Below are positions 23,285-34,911 of a DNA stretch of 64,000 bases, one piece after another (the stretch's first letter is position 1; each line of letters begins with the position of its first letter). The stretch comes from Diphasiastrum complanatum (taxonomy: Eukaryota > Streptophyta > Lycopodiopsida > Lycopodiales > Lycopodiaceae), in assembly GCA_029204225.1 (NCBI GenBank), contig CM055100.1, forward strand, positions 14,030,538 through 14,094,537. The letters are read 5' to 3'. Under the pieces are notes generated by a model. That model ran no database searches and was not told where the DNA came from. It saw only the letters and a program-made list of their open reading frames with translations. The translations under genes were made by a program, and so were the position numbers.

Positions 23285-24608
23285 ATAGGTTTCCACTAAC
23301 CAGTGTATTTGCATTTTAGTTATTTTCTTGCTTTTTAGAGTAGTTTTGGGTAGATTTTTGGGAGCTTAGAGCTAGTTTTCTATATTTTTTGGTGTTTGGA
23401 CTGTTCACAGCTAGTGGAGGAGGTGTGAGAGGGTAAAGGAGGCCCAGAACAGCCTCTAAGGGTTTGAAACCCAAACCAACTAGTCAAAAAATCCAAAAAA
23501 CACACCAATCTACATTTTGGAGGGAAAAAGAGTCTTAAATCTCATCAGATTTTTATATCTCCAAAACCAGTGTGAATTAACCCTTGCATGACTGGCAGCA
23601 GCTCTAGGGTATTGTCCTAGACCTGCTTAGAAGCCTACGAGAGTTAGTTCCAAGCATATTGCAAAAATCAGAGAAAAATCATAAAAAATTCAAAAAACCC
23701 TTGGAAAAATACAGAAAAAATTCAAATCTTCACCAGAACTCTCGCAGATCCCTCTGAAGTTCCATCTTAGTGAGACCAGGACACAGAGAAGCTTGCAAGA
23801 GTTAGTTTGATGTCTAAGTGCATGTGCGAGAGTTCCCAGTAAAAAAAAGACGGGAAAGTACCAGAGAACCCTCGTAGACACCAAATTTTTTAGATCCAGT
23901 GGGCAAGAACTCTTGTAGAGGATTCTGAAGTTCGATCTCATAGAGACAAGGACACAGAAAAGCCTGTAAGAATTAGTTTGATTCTAATGAGCAAAAAATT
24001 GGATTTAAGTGTTAAAAAATCACTAAAAATTGAAGATCCAGCAAATCCTTCCAGTAAGAACTCTCGTAGACCCTCTCAAACGATTCAAAATGTTCATTTC
24101 CATCAGTGATGAAGCCTGCGAGAGTTAGTACAGAGATTTGGTGAAGATCTAGCCATAATAGTGGTTTTGTACCCTCGCATATAGTGAAATTTTCACTTAG
24201 TGCGAGAGTTAACTCTCGCAGAGAATTCCATAGTGAGATCTGACCCAGATCTAGCTACTGTGATCCTTGAGAGAGTTGCTTCCCAAAGATATGAGAGATA
24301 TCAAGTTTTTTATCTGCAAAAACAACTAAAGAACCCTCGCACAGCCAACCCTTGCACAAGAGAATCCTCGCAGACTAGATCAGTGAAAAGATTTGCATCA
24401 CACTTAGCTACTGTCAAAATATCAGATCAATCAGAGCAAGGAGTAAGAAGTTATCAAGGAAAAACCATCGTAAAAGGCCTAAATTTCATTTCAGACTGAT
24501 CAGATTGATCAGATCCTTAAGATCCAGACTGCATCCCACTGAACAAGCAAGATCCAATCACTTTGGAACCCACCATCAGATGAATCTCAGATTGAGACGA
24601 TCAATAGC
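23285..24608 (+). repeat. Ty3 element leader with degenerate ~175-bp repeats and a 20-bp palindrome
   Basis: Untranslated leader. Units carrying ACTCTCGCAGA or its variants, followed ~30-70 bases later by GAGACCAGGACACAGA-like and GCGAGAGTTAGT-like words, recur near 23734, 23908 and 24058. At 24201-24220 the two halves meet as a perfect palindrome, TGCGAGAGTTAACTCTCGCA. The same CCCTCGCAGA words recur in the 3' untranslated part at 35445-35745. Confidence 0.6.
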
Positions 24609-24958
24609 ATGAAGGATAGCAAATCAAGCACCACACCTTCCCAGATTAGCAGTTGTGCAACAAGAGGCAGATTCAGAACCAGCACCAATTTCCTCCAGAT
24701 CTATGAGCAAGCTTGTGAAATCTACGGCGAACGGACACCTACGAAAAAACTGATGTTGTTCTCCATGTCCTTATTGGTAGTGGCTCAAGATTGGTTTTTC
24801 AACTTGTCAAAGGAAGAAAAATCCACCAGGGAAGCGGTTAAAGCGGCTCTCATTACGCGCATTAAACTAAGGAAGTTCCTGGAAGACCCATTTCTCTTGC
24901 TGAGTAAACTCAAGATGGGAAAACAAGAAAGGGTCAGGGACTATATTGAATGGGTCAA
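24609..24958 (+). pseudogene. Ty3 (Tat-type) gag, 5' part, split by a nested element
   Basis: An open frame from the ATG at 24609 with the capsid-like motif FLQIYEQACEIYGERTP and VAQDWFFNLS. It is interrupted at 24959 by the nested LTR element. The frame resumes at 29704 in the correct phase if one 5-bp duplication is removed, so the insertion hit a gag that was still open at this point. Confidence 0.75.
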
Positions 24959-26157
24959 TGGAGCGCAGGCATCCCAAAGGGAGCCGGGAACCACGACTTA
25001 GCTTCCCAGCCTTCAACTCTTGCCGTCCAAACCCACTTGACATACAAGCAGCCAACTCGCCAACAACGATCAGACTTAACCAACTTGAATTCCGAAAACC
25101 AACATTGAGATCAAACCTGGCGCCATGCCAGATCAGGGGTCCCGATGTGGGTGACTTCCCTCCAAGCAAGCCGCCCGACATACATCAAACTTAACCAACT
25201 CGAAGCTTCGTTACAAACGAGTAACATCCATTCCAAGCAAGCGGTCTGACTTACATCAGACTTAACCAACTGAAACCTTCGTCACTAGCGCTGGAAGCCA
25301 ACTTGGCGCCACGCCAAACTGGACAGCCATAAACAGGTAACTTCCACCCAAGCAAGCCATCCAACTCAACCGACAGGTTAGAGCCCGTTCCCCAAGAGCT
25401 TAACCCATTCACGTTCATGCAAGGAACACTCAGAACCACAAGCCGCGACAGATATGGAGACAACCAGTTCTTGGACCAAATGGTCCCGACAGCATACCAC
25501 TGGCGTCACGGACCGAATGGTCCCAACGGCATACCACTGGCGTCCCGGGATATGACCCTCAGCTATGTGCCAACTTATAGATTTTGAAGCGGCCTTACAA
25601 CTGGCGCTTTTACCGAACACTGAAACCCAGAAGGTAATCAAAGTCAGTTTGAGAAAAATCCCACTCTATTGATAAATCTGAGAAGGTTACATTTCAAATG
25701 TGTGACCGACCCTAGTCTCCGGGGCGCTAGCATGCCAAGGCGAGAGCCATGACAACATTCTAACAAGGGAGGGTGAGACTTGGTTGGAGCTCGCCCTGAG
25801 TCGCAACCCGCACTCCCCTATAGTATTGGTGGGATTCGGCACCCCCCCTCATACCAAGCACTCCACCCAGGCTGGTGAAGCACGTTTTTCTCTCTCTAGG
25901 ATTTTCTCTTTCTAGAAAGTCATTTTCTCTCTCTAGATTTTATTGATCCCCAGGCTTCCTTCAATCATGCCTAGATCGTGTGAGGTGATTGCACATCGAT
26001 CTGAGCTCTCTAGACTTCGCTAGAACCGATCAAAGATTTTCAGCCATAGAAACTTGGCGCCGGCTGGATTCTGGTCACAGTGGCGTCGGGAGCATGCAGG
26101 GGCGCTGCTAGTGCCAGTGGCACCGGAAGTAAAGCTTGTAAAGGTAGCTTTACAACA
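24959..26157 (-). repeat. 3' LTR of the nested element
   Basis: On the plus strand it starts TGGAGCGCAGGC and ends TTTACAACA. It is nearly the same as 28477-29703 throughout, with scattered substitutions and a loss of roughly 30 bases near the GGCGCC-rich right end. The first bases TGGAGC differ from TGTAAC in the other copy. Confidence 0.9.
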
Positions 26158-28476
26158 TCCACCCCACCTTTATAAAATCTGATGTCCTCATTAGATGTCA
26201 GATTAAAGTAAAGGTGTCTCCCAATTAAAATAACTATACATTTAAGCTACTTGGCACAGTTCTCAATTTACTGGCCACTTTTTATTAACATCGAAGCTGT
26301 CACACCACAAGTTGGAGGCTCAGCTCTTTGTACTGAAAAATTACATAACTTAAAAAAATCTCTTTGTCTAGAAAAAATGTAGATTTCATATCGCTTTCGT
26401 AAAACCCAAGAACCTTATTAACTGGTGACAGAGGCCTTTCTTTGAAATGTTCGCCCCTGTCGCTTCTGACTTTCGACTTTGGAACTCCTTTGAGCTCCTG
26501 ATTTGACCTTGATGCACTTGTGTTAAGCTCCTTGAGCTCCAGATTCGATCAGTTTCGCACAGGTATCAAGGCTCCCTGAGCCAAAAGATTTATCATTTGA
26601 TTGCCCACTTTATGGTCCACTCCGTGCCTTGTTGCTTCTGCACCTTGATTTCTCTCCTTGTCCTAGCCTGATCTTGATACATTTCCTTCTTGGCTCTTTA
26701 AGGTAGGCAAAGATTGAGTACTCCACAATGCACCTCTCACTTAGCTTGAAGTATCTCTTTGAATCAACCCAAATGTAACCATTGACCTCGTGGAAAGCCA
26801 AAGGGTCGCACCAGTTTGATCCGCATACGAACTATCTCTTCGCGTTTGTTTGAAGCACCATGTCCGTCACACAAAACTTGACTTTCACAATTCCATCACT
26901 AGTCAGTTGCCTCACAATCAAAACAAGAAGTGTACATCGAGCTTGACTTCAAGTAGCTCTCTTTGAATCAGACACATGCACCCAACGTTTGCACTAGTCC
27001 GATCTCAACGCGAACTGTCCCTCAGCGTCCGTTCGAAATACCAAGTCTCTCATGCAAGACTCAACTTTCACAGTTCCTTCATCAATCAGCTGCCTTACAC
27101 GTAACACAAGCCAGTGTACTCATATGTTTCCTCATCATTGCTGGTCCAGAGAAAACCTATAACAAGCTTTCCTTTCCACAACAAGAACTTGTCAACTTAT
27201 TAGGTCCAAAGTTCGCCAGTCTTCTCATTTGAGTATGGCTAGGTCACCTTGAATTTGCCCCCATTTTGATCAACTTTCATTCAAAATTTGCCCCAAGAGA
27301 GAGGTGTGTGTGATAGTTCCCCTCCACTTATAAAATCAGCTGATCGGACTTAGAGTAGAGTACTTTGGACAAAAAACCTTTCCAACACTTTGCTTCCCAT
27401 CTGCTAGGATTATGGCTCGATCCAACTTGTTGCCAATATCTGAAGATGATTCTAGTCTTTCCCTTTTGAGGAAAAACCCAACTGATACTGGATATCACCC
27501 ATGCTCAATGAGTTTCAGTTCCGAAGGTGGCCGTTCCAAAATGAAGACCAACTACTCCATAGAAGATCTCCCCTGAAATTGCCCTTTCCAACTTTTGACC
27601 TCCTGCTTGCGTCTGGTGGGCGTTGTCGCAAATGAAACTAACCCAAGAAATAGGCTAGCCATCCATCCTTTGCAAACATTAAGTCGTTTCATTGTCGTTC
27701 ACGTGCGAGTACTTGAACTACAAATCTGCCCCACAGATTCTGTAGTCCTCTTTGTTTGATGGTATCAGCCTTCAAAAGAAAGGTTCCTTCTCGAGCCATC
27801 AGCTCCTTGTATCACAAGCAATCATGCAAACCAAGCAAAGCACGAGTACTAAGACTCACCACAAATACATACAAGTAAGACACTCAGGCAGGTTTACTAA
27901 CAAGTAACAAAGACAAGGTCCCCCTTTGAGATGGTCCTGCCAACGGACCTTTGTCTGGCCACGCCCATACAAATCGATCACAGAATCAGCCCACATAGGA
28001 CACCCCTCCAACTATTTGTGCTTTCACCATTAAGCAGCACATTGCCTCAGTCACGCCCCACCACTTTTTGGTCGATAGCCCTTATAGCTAAACGATCGGC
28101 AGCTAACCACTTGTGCTTTACACCCGAATTCGAGCAGCATCTCTGTATCAATGGTTAACCCGTACAGTTCGAATATGTCGCCCCGCACCCCACAAGGTAC
28201 AGACCGTGCTTTCACCTACCTAGGCAGCACCTTGCCTCATCCGTCCTACGTGCAGACGGCACCAGGCCCAAACCGCGAGGATTGACCGTGCTTACACCTC
28301 AAGGGCAGCACCTTGACTCATCAAGTCCCCCGTTCTGTCGACCACCCCGACCGTGGATGCACCCGTGCTTACACTATGGGCAACACCTTGCACAACAGTT
28401 GTCTTGATGAACCCCAAACCGTGGCCATTTCCGTGAGATCCGCATAGCTGACCGGCCAGTCGACTCTGATACCACA
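26158..28476 (-). other. Internal region of the nested element, with two repeat systems
   Basis: No pol or gag motif was recognised. Near the primer site, an array of about five units of 82-95 bases (GTGCTTNCACC ... GGCAGCACCTTGCCTCA on the plus strand) spans roughly 28016-28400. In the middle, a diverged duplication of about 190 bases covers 26744-26915 and 26946-27099. On the minus strand its two copies give related peptides (RQLIDEGTVKVESC and RQLTSDGIVKVKFC), with stops. This may be decayed coding sequence or structural RNA. Confidence 0.6.
28464..28474 (-). other. Primer-binding site of the nested element
   Basis: The minus strand reads TGGTATCAGAG two bases after the end of the right-hand LTR, the initiator-Met primer type. 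It fixes the element's orientation. Confidence 0.8.
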
Positions 28477-29703
28477 TGTAACGCAGGCATCCCAAAGGGA
28501 GCCGGGAACCACGACTTAGCTTCCCAGCCTTCAACTCTTGCCGTCCAAACCCACTTGACATACAAGCAGCCAACTCGCCAACAACGATCAGACTTAACCA
28601 ACTTGAAGTTCCGAAAACCAACATTGAGATCCAACCTGGCGCCATGCCAGATCGGGGGTCCCAATGTGGGTGACTTCCCTCCAAGCAAGCCGCCCGACAT
28701 ACATCAAACTTAACCAACTCGAAGCTTCGTTACAAACGAGTAACATCCATTCCAAGCGAGCGGTCTGACTTACATCAGACTTAACCAATTGAAAGCTTCG
28801 TCACGAGCGTTGGAAGCCAACCTGGCACCATGCCAAACTGGACAGCCATAAACAGGTAACTTCCACCCAAGCAAGCCATCCAACTCAGCCGACAGGTTAG
28901 AGCCCGTTCCCCAAGAGCTTAACCCATTCACGTTCATGCAAGGAACACTCAGAACCACAAGCCGCGACAGATATGGAGACAACCAGTTCTTGAACCAAAT
29001 GATCCCGACAGCATACTGCTGGCGCCACGGACCGAATGGTCCCGACGGCATACCGCTGGCATCCCGGGATACGACCCTCAGCTATGTGCCAACTTGTAAA
29101 TTTTGAAGCGGCCTTACAACTGGCGCTTTTACCAAACACTGAAACCCAGAAGGTAATCAGAGTCAGTTTGAGAAAAATCTCACTTTATTGATAAATCTGA
29201 GAAGGTTACATTTCAAGTGTGTGACCGACCCTAGGCGGTAGCATGCCAAGGCGAGAGCCATGACAACATTCTAACAAGGGAGGGTGAGACTTGGTTGGAG
29301 CTCGTCCTGAGTCGCAACCCGCACTCTCCTATAGTATTGGTGGGATTCGGCACCCCCCCTCATACCAAGCACTCTACCCAGACTGGTAAAGCACATTTTT
29401 CTCTCTCTAGGATTTTCTCTTTCTAGAAAGTCATTTTCTCTCTCTAGATTTTATTGATCCCCAAGCTTCCTTCAATCATGCCTAGATCGTGTGAGGTGAT
29501 TGCACATTGATCTGAGCTCTCTGGACTTCGCTAGAACCGATCAAATATTTTCAGCCATAGGAACTTGGCGCCAGCTAGATTCTGGTCACAGTGGTGCCGG
29601 GAGCGGCGCCGGCGCCAGGAGCAGTAGGGGCGCTGCTGGCGCCGGGGACAATGCTGGTGCCAGTGGCGCCGGAAGTAAAGCTTGTAAAGGTGGCTTTACA
29701 ACA
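28477..29703 (-). repeat. 5' LTR of the nested element
   Basis: 1227 bases. On the minus strand it starts TGTTGTAAAGC at 29703 and ends TGTTACA at 28477. It contains a GGCGCC-rich segment near 29568-29680 that is shortened in the other copy. Apparent open frames on the minus strand also occur in the partner LTR and are not genes. Confidence 0.9.
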
Positions 29704-30790
29704 GTCAAACATCTACGATCCAAGTGTAGTGCAGCCCTAACTACCGATCACGCGGTGATCATGTGGTTCCTAGTCGGACTACCATGAAGCATCAGAAGAG
29801 AACTGAAACGACGGGATCAGTACGCTACTCTGCAAGAAGCTATGGAAGATGCCATTAGGAAAGAGGACGAGGGATCTGACAACGAATATCCATCCACCCA
29901 CACTCCTACTCCCTCGTTAGCATCGTCATCATCAAATGCATCCGCTCTATCCACAGAACTGTTGTTGGAACAAATGACAAAATTACACAAACATCAGATG
30001 GAGCAACTTATGGCACAGTTTGACCAGAAATTGAAAGCTTACAGGGAGCTATAGTAGTAACGCCACATTAACCGGAACCAAACCAGCTACAGTATCCACG
30101 AAGGGAGAATGTATGGTGTTCAGTGTGCAAGCAAAACCATACAGCAAACGAGTGTCCAGTCCTAAAGCAAAATTTGAGACTGACACATAGATTCTGCCAT
30201 CTGTGTAATGCAACATCGCACGATATAGCATTTTGCCCATTTAACCCCAGGATTGTGCAATAAAAGAGAACTCCTTATCAGACTTCTTATCCACATCATC
30301 AAGGGGCACCAAACACGACACTGAGGTACAGCGCACCAAAATCTGACAGCAACAGAATCAGAGATGCAAGTACCACCTCAACCTGAGCAACAGCAATGGT
30401 ACAGACCAGATGAACATTTATGGATCCTGCCATAAATGAATATTTTATGGCCTATGCAGCTCAAACTCAGCATTAAGGTGAAAGAAATTACGGCTGCTAC
30501 GGATGCGGCGAAGGACACAGAATTGCAGAGTGTCCCTACAAGGGACAATATACATCCTTCTGTCGAGAACGCACTCATGGACACTATTACAAGAATTGTC
30601 CATTTAGACTTGGAACCAGTGCACCTCTCAACTTCATTGCGATACAACAACCAGCAGTTCTAGCAGGGATGCCATCAAAAAGACACCAATTCCATGCTCC
30701 TGTGTTAGCTGTCACGCGAGCACAGAAGAGGAAGGAAGTGGCTCCCTCACCACCACCCTCGGTCACTGACGACCAACCCTCAACTTCAGT
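29704..30790 (+). pseudogene. Ty3 (Tat-type) gag, 3' part with four zinc knuckles
   Basis: The gag resumes after the nested element, has a stop near 29787, and continues to LMAQFDQKLKAYREL (about 30053). Then come two zinc-knuckle-like motifs: CSVCKQNHTANEC (about 30118-30158) and CHLCNATSHDIAFC (about 30195-30237). After about 250 bases with stops there are two more: CYGCGEGHRIAEC (about 30500-30538) and FCRERTHGHYYKNC (about 30558-30600). In the last of these the second Cys is Arg. Retroelement gags usually have one or two knuckles, so two pairs is unusual. Knuckles bind element RNA in the capsid. Confidence 0.75.
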
Positions 30791-30989
30791 GCCATATCCA
30801 AATGTGAGGGAAGAAAGAAGACAGTACCAGAAAATATGACACTGGGTACAGAAGGCACAAGCGGAGGAAAAAGAGCAGGAAAGGAAAAATCCCACGGAAC
30901 CTCCAGTTGGCGGCGAACGGGAACCGCAAGCGGGCCCACCACTGCACACTGATCAAAATGATTGGTTGCAGCATTGAAAGGATCACACT

Positions 30990-31380
30990 TTTACTGGCAA
31001 GCCGTTTAGTTTACCACTCGAGGAACTGCCGCGGATTGCACCACAAGCGAAAAACCTTCTAGTTGAATGGGCCAAAGCGGATGAGGAACCAGTAGCGCCT
31101 GAGCCCATATATTGTATGGGCTATGGATATACCTGAATCTCCAGCTGCATACCGTGTGTTACTGGGAAGACCATGGTTGAGGACTACACAAGTAGTCCAC
31201 AACTGGGGCACGGGAAAACTCACCTTCGAGAATAGAAAGCAGGTTGTGAAGGTTGATCCAACCACATGGGCGGTGAAACCTATTGCACCCAAGGTTGATG
31301 ACGGATCATCTACGACAGGTCACACAATTGATCGTCAAGGCCAGCCAAGGGAGGTCACTATGATTCAGAGATGGATGTCA
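30990..31380 (+). pseudogene. Ty3 protease remnant lacking its active-site half
   Basis: The C-terminal half of a retropepsin is present (SPAAYRVLLGRPWLRTTQVV, then NWGTGKLTF). Upstream the frame reads EPIYCMGYG and meets the protease directly; the DTG/DSG active-site part that should lie between is missing. The element could not process its polyprotein. Confidence 0.7.
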
Positions 31381-32239
31381 TGAGATGGATGGATGCATTA
31401 GCAATTATTGACTGTCGGACATGTCAATATGAATCAGATCCTGAACCCAGTACATCTTCACCCAAGTGTTACACTATGGACACACCAATCACATTTGGGG
31501 TGAATATGATAAATGTAGCATGGCTGTCAACGGGACCTATTGAGAACCCAATGGACGATGATTTGGTCCCTAGGCAACATGCTCTAACTTATAATAAGGA
31601 GATTGAGCTCACTGATGAGCAGGTCCTACACCACATGGACCCAGGTCGTTACGGAATCAAGAAAGTACCAGCTCAACCACCGCAAAAGTCTGGTATGGCG
31701 AAAGTCTCAAAGATCGATCCACCCAAGGCACCTGCAAATAAGAAGAATCAGTTGAAGCAACGCTACAACTAGGTGATCCGATGGAGTGATCTACCCGAAG
31801 AGGCGATAACTACGGTAGATGTTGATATTCACAACCATGAGGCGAATGTCACGGCAAGTCCGATGAAAGACAACAAGGATGAATCCACCAAAATGACAAA
31901 AAAGAGCAAAAAGAAGGTGTTGGATTCCTTGAAGTAAATCAAGATGGACTCAGATGCACCGTCATCTTCTACACAGGTGACAAAAAATCAAAAGATGACC
32001 AGTTGGGCTAAGATCAATATGCTGAAAGAGGAATCTCGAAGAGCGCCAGTTCACGAGATGCTTGAAACTTTCAAAAATTATACCTTGGACGACGTGGTAA
32101 TTATGATGTCGCAAGCCCAACGAGAACCTGCTCAAAGTCAGGCACCAGCGGAACAAGTCTTCGAGGGACCTGCGCGAACACAACCGATGAACCTTGCTGA
32201 GCCAGGCGAAGAAGAATAGATAGTGCATGTGGGAGAGCA
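31381..32239 (+). pseudogene. Ty3 protease-RT linker region
   Basis: Two open stretches (31371-31772, 31944-32219) of charged, low-complexity linker (AKVSKIDPPKAPANKK; MSQAQREPAQSQAPAEQV). Such spacers commonly separate protease from RT in Tat-lineage pol. There are stops between the pieces. Confidence 0.5.
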
Positions 32240-34911
32240 CTTAATGCCCACACAATTCAAGAGACTATGATCCTTGTTGGTGGAGTATAAAGACTATTTT
32301 GCCTAGAGTTATAGTGATCTTAAGGGCATTTCACCAACAGTAGTCCAACACAGCATACCCTTGTGGATGGAACAGTCCCCAAGGTAAGCCGTTACTACCA
32401 CTGCAACCCGAATTATACAAAGCTAATCAAGCAGGTGTTGCAGAAGCTGATGGATGTAGATTTCATTTATGAAATCGAGCACACAGAATGGGTATCGCCG
32501 ATTGTTATAGTATCCAAGAAGAACGGCAAAATGCGAATTTGTGTGAATCTGAAGGTGCTAAATGTAGTCACCGAAAAGGACCATTTTTCTTTACCATTTA
32601 CAGAAAGTGTCCTCGATAGATTAGCTGGCATTGAAGCCTACAGTTTTCTAGACGGCTTCAGCGGCTACAACCAGGCGAAGATATCTCTCAAGACCAACAC
32701 AAGACAGCATTTGCCACAAAATGGGGAACTTATGCCTATAAAGTGATGCCATTCAGACTTTGCAATGTCCCAAGCACCTTCCAATGAGTCATGCAGGTGG
32801 CATTCAAAGATTATTGCAAAAATTTCTGAAAATTTTCTTGGACGATCTGTGCGTGCATGGACCAGACTTAGAACACTTTTCCAATTTGGAGAAAGTGCTA
32901 CAAAAATGTCGCGACTTCCAGATCTCCCTTAATCCAGAAAAATGTCAATTTTGGGTGACACATGGCTTGATTCTCGGCCATATAGTGTCAAGACATGGGA
33001 TCGCCACAGATCTATCAAAGATCAAGATCATTGTTGATCTACCACCGCCGGGGACGATCCGCGAAGTCTACATCTTCATGGGTCATGCTAACTATTATAG
33101 GATCTTCATTCTGGATCTTGAAAAGTTAGCCCGACTAATTTACAAACTCACAACGGATCCACATTGGAATGAGAAAGCCCTAAAGGCTTTCCAAGAGCTT
33201 AAGGATGCATTGGTTTCAGCACCAATCTTACGCCCACCCAATTGGTCCATTGAGTTTCATGTGCATACGGACCTATCAAAGTATGTAGTTGGAGCAGTCT
33301 TAACCCAGCCAGGTGAACACAAAAAGGATTTTCCAATCCGATTTGCAAGCCAACAACTCAGTGATACAGAAATGAATTATTCAACCACAGAGTGAGAAGC
33401 ATTGGCAATGATCTATGCGGTTAAGAAATTTCGGCACTACTTCATGGCCACACATTTTGCTTTTTATACGGACTATCAACCCTTGCTCTATCTCGTTAAC
33501 AAAACTCGCAACACTGGGAGAATCACCAGATGGCTACTTTTGTTGTCAGAGTTTGATTTTCGGATAGTAGTTCGCAAGGAAAAACAACACTACATGGCAG
33601 ATCATGTGTCGCAAATCAAGGGAAAGGAGGTTGCAGCCCAACCCGATGATGAGCTGGCTGATGCTGTCTTTTTTTATGTAGACACAATACCAGAATGGGC
33701 TGCCAACATTGTTGAATATCTAATGCGGGGCCAACCAAACAAGTCACTACCGAAGCCGGAACAGCGGAAATTGACCTTGAAGGCTAGACCTTATCAGCTG
33801 ATTGCCGGCCAGTTGTATCAAAGAGGTCTAGACGGGATTCTTCGACGATGTATTCTCCCTCATGAGGCCACCCAGATCATTTCAATTTCACATGAAGGCA
33901 TGGGTGGAGGCTATTTTGCATCCGACATTACAGTTTGCAAGATCCTGCAATCAGGATGTTGGTGGCCAACGATTCATAAGAATACGGAGGAATACTTGAG
34001 AAAGTGCGATGTGTGCCAAAGGGCGAGGAGACCAACGAGATTGAATTATGACCTACTGCACCCGGTCTTAGCCCAAGCACCATTCGAAAAGTGGGGATTG
34101 GATTACATCGATCCAATTCACCCTGCAGCAAGGAGTTCCCAGGCTTGACACATAATCGTAGCCATGGACTATCTCACCAAGTGGGTCGAAGCCAAGGTAG
34201 TAAGAGTAGCTGATGCTAGGACCATTGCCAAGCTCCTTTATGAAAATATCATTGTGCGCTTTGGATGCCCAGTGGAGCTAGTCAGCGATCGCAAGTCATT
34301 TCATCAATGAGACCATCAGGGTCCTGTTGGAGGAATTATTCGTGATCCATAGAACCAGTACGCCTTATTATCCTCATGTTAATGGGCAAGTAGAATCATC
34401 CAATAAGATCCTGTGTAGCGTGCTCACGAAAACAGTTGAAGCTAGCAGATCAGATTGGGAACATAAGTTGCATGCTGCTCTGTGGGCATTCAGGACAGCA
34501 TATAAGGGAAGCACTGATCAAACACCTTTCCAATTGGTATATGGTCAGGATGCTGTAATGCCAGCAGAGTTTCTAGTTCCTTTATTAAGGATTGCTACAA
34601 CGCAATGCCTAAATGAATTCAAATCTCTACAACTACGCCACGAAGCTCTACATAAACTCTATGAAACACGCTTACTAGCTATTCATGCACTGGCAGCTGA
34701 AAAGAAAAGACACAAAGCATGGCACGATTGCAGGTTACAAAAGAAGTATCTTCGCTCCAGAGATCTGGTCCTGATGTATAAAACCAAGGCGATCAAGGGA
34801 AAATTAAAATTCACAGATGAAGGTCCTTATCGGATTAAAAAACTCTTAATCATGGAGCCTGAATTTAGAGAAGCTAGATGGGACACCGTTCGATACACCC
34901 ATCAATGGTAG
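32240..34911 (+). pseudogene. Ty3 (Tat-type) reverse transcriptase, RNase H and integrase
   Basis: RT motifs: SPIVIVSKKNGKMRICVN, FLDGFSGYNQ, then after a frame change near 32740 KIFLDDLCVHG, the active site in FLDD form. RNase H: EFHVHTDLSKYVVGAVL to FAFYTDYQPLLYLVNKT (stop at 33393). Integrase: a zinc part with HEGMGGGYF (second His replaced by Tyr) and CDVCQRA; first Asp in GLDYIDPI (stop at 34146); second Asp in LVSDRKSF next to a frame change; Glu in NGQVESSNK within the last frame (34327-34911). At least five disruptions make it inactive. No chromodomain follows, consistent with the non-chromovirus lineage. Confidence 0.85.

Larger units (their letters stand above)
24959..29703 (-). mobile_element. 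Complete nested LTR retrotransposon without recognisable pol (LARD-like)
   Basis: Two long direct repeats bound a 2.3 kb internal region. The target duplication GTCAA is exact on both sides (954-958 of the 24-kb block, i.e. 24954-24958, and 29704-29708). Orientation is minus: next to the right LTR, at 28464-28474, the minus strand reads TGGTATCAGAG (iMet primer site); next to the left LTR it has a purine tract (AAAGGTGGGGTGGA). No integrase, RT or protease was found in the internal region, so it probably moves with proteins from elsewhere. LTR resemblance to the chromovirus at 8703-9621 suggests that family as helper (inference). Confidence 0.9.

Noticed and set aside
25251-25641. Minus-strand frames inside the nested LTR, repeated at 28770-29139
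   Set aside because: The same frames occur in both LTR copies; LTR sequence explains their openness.
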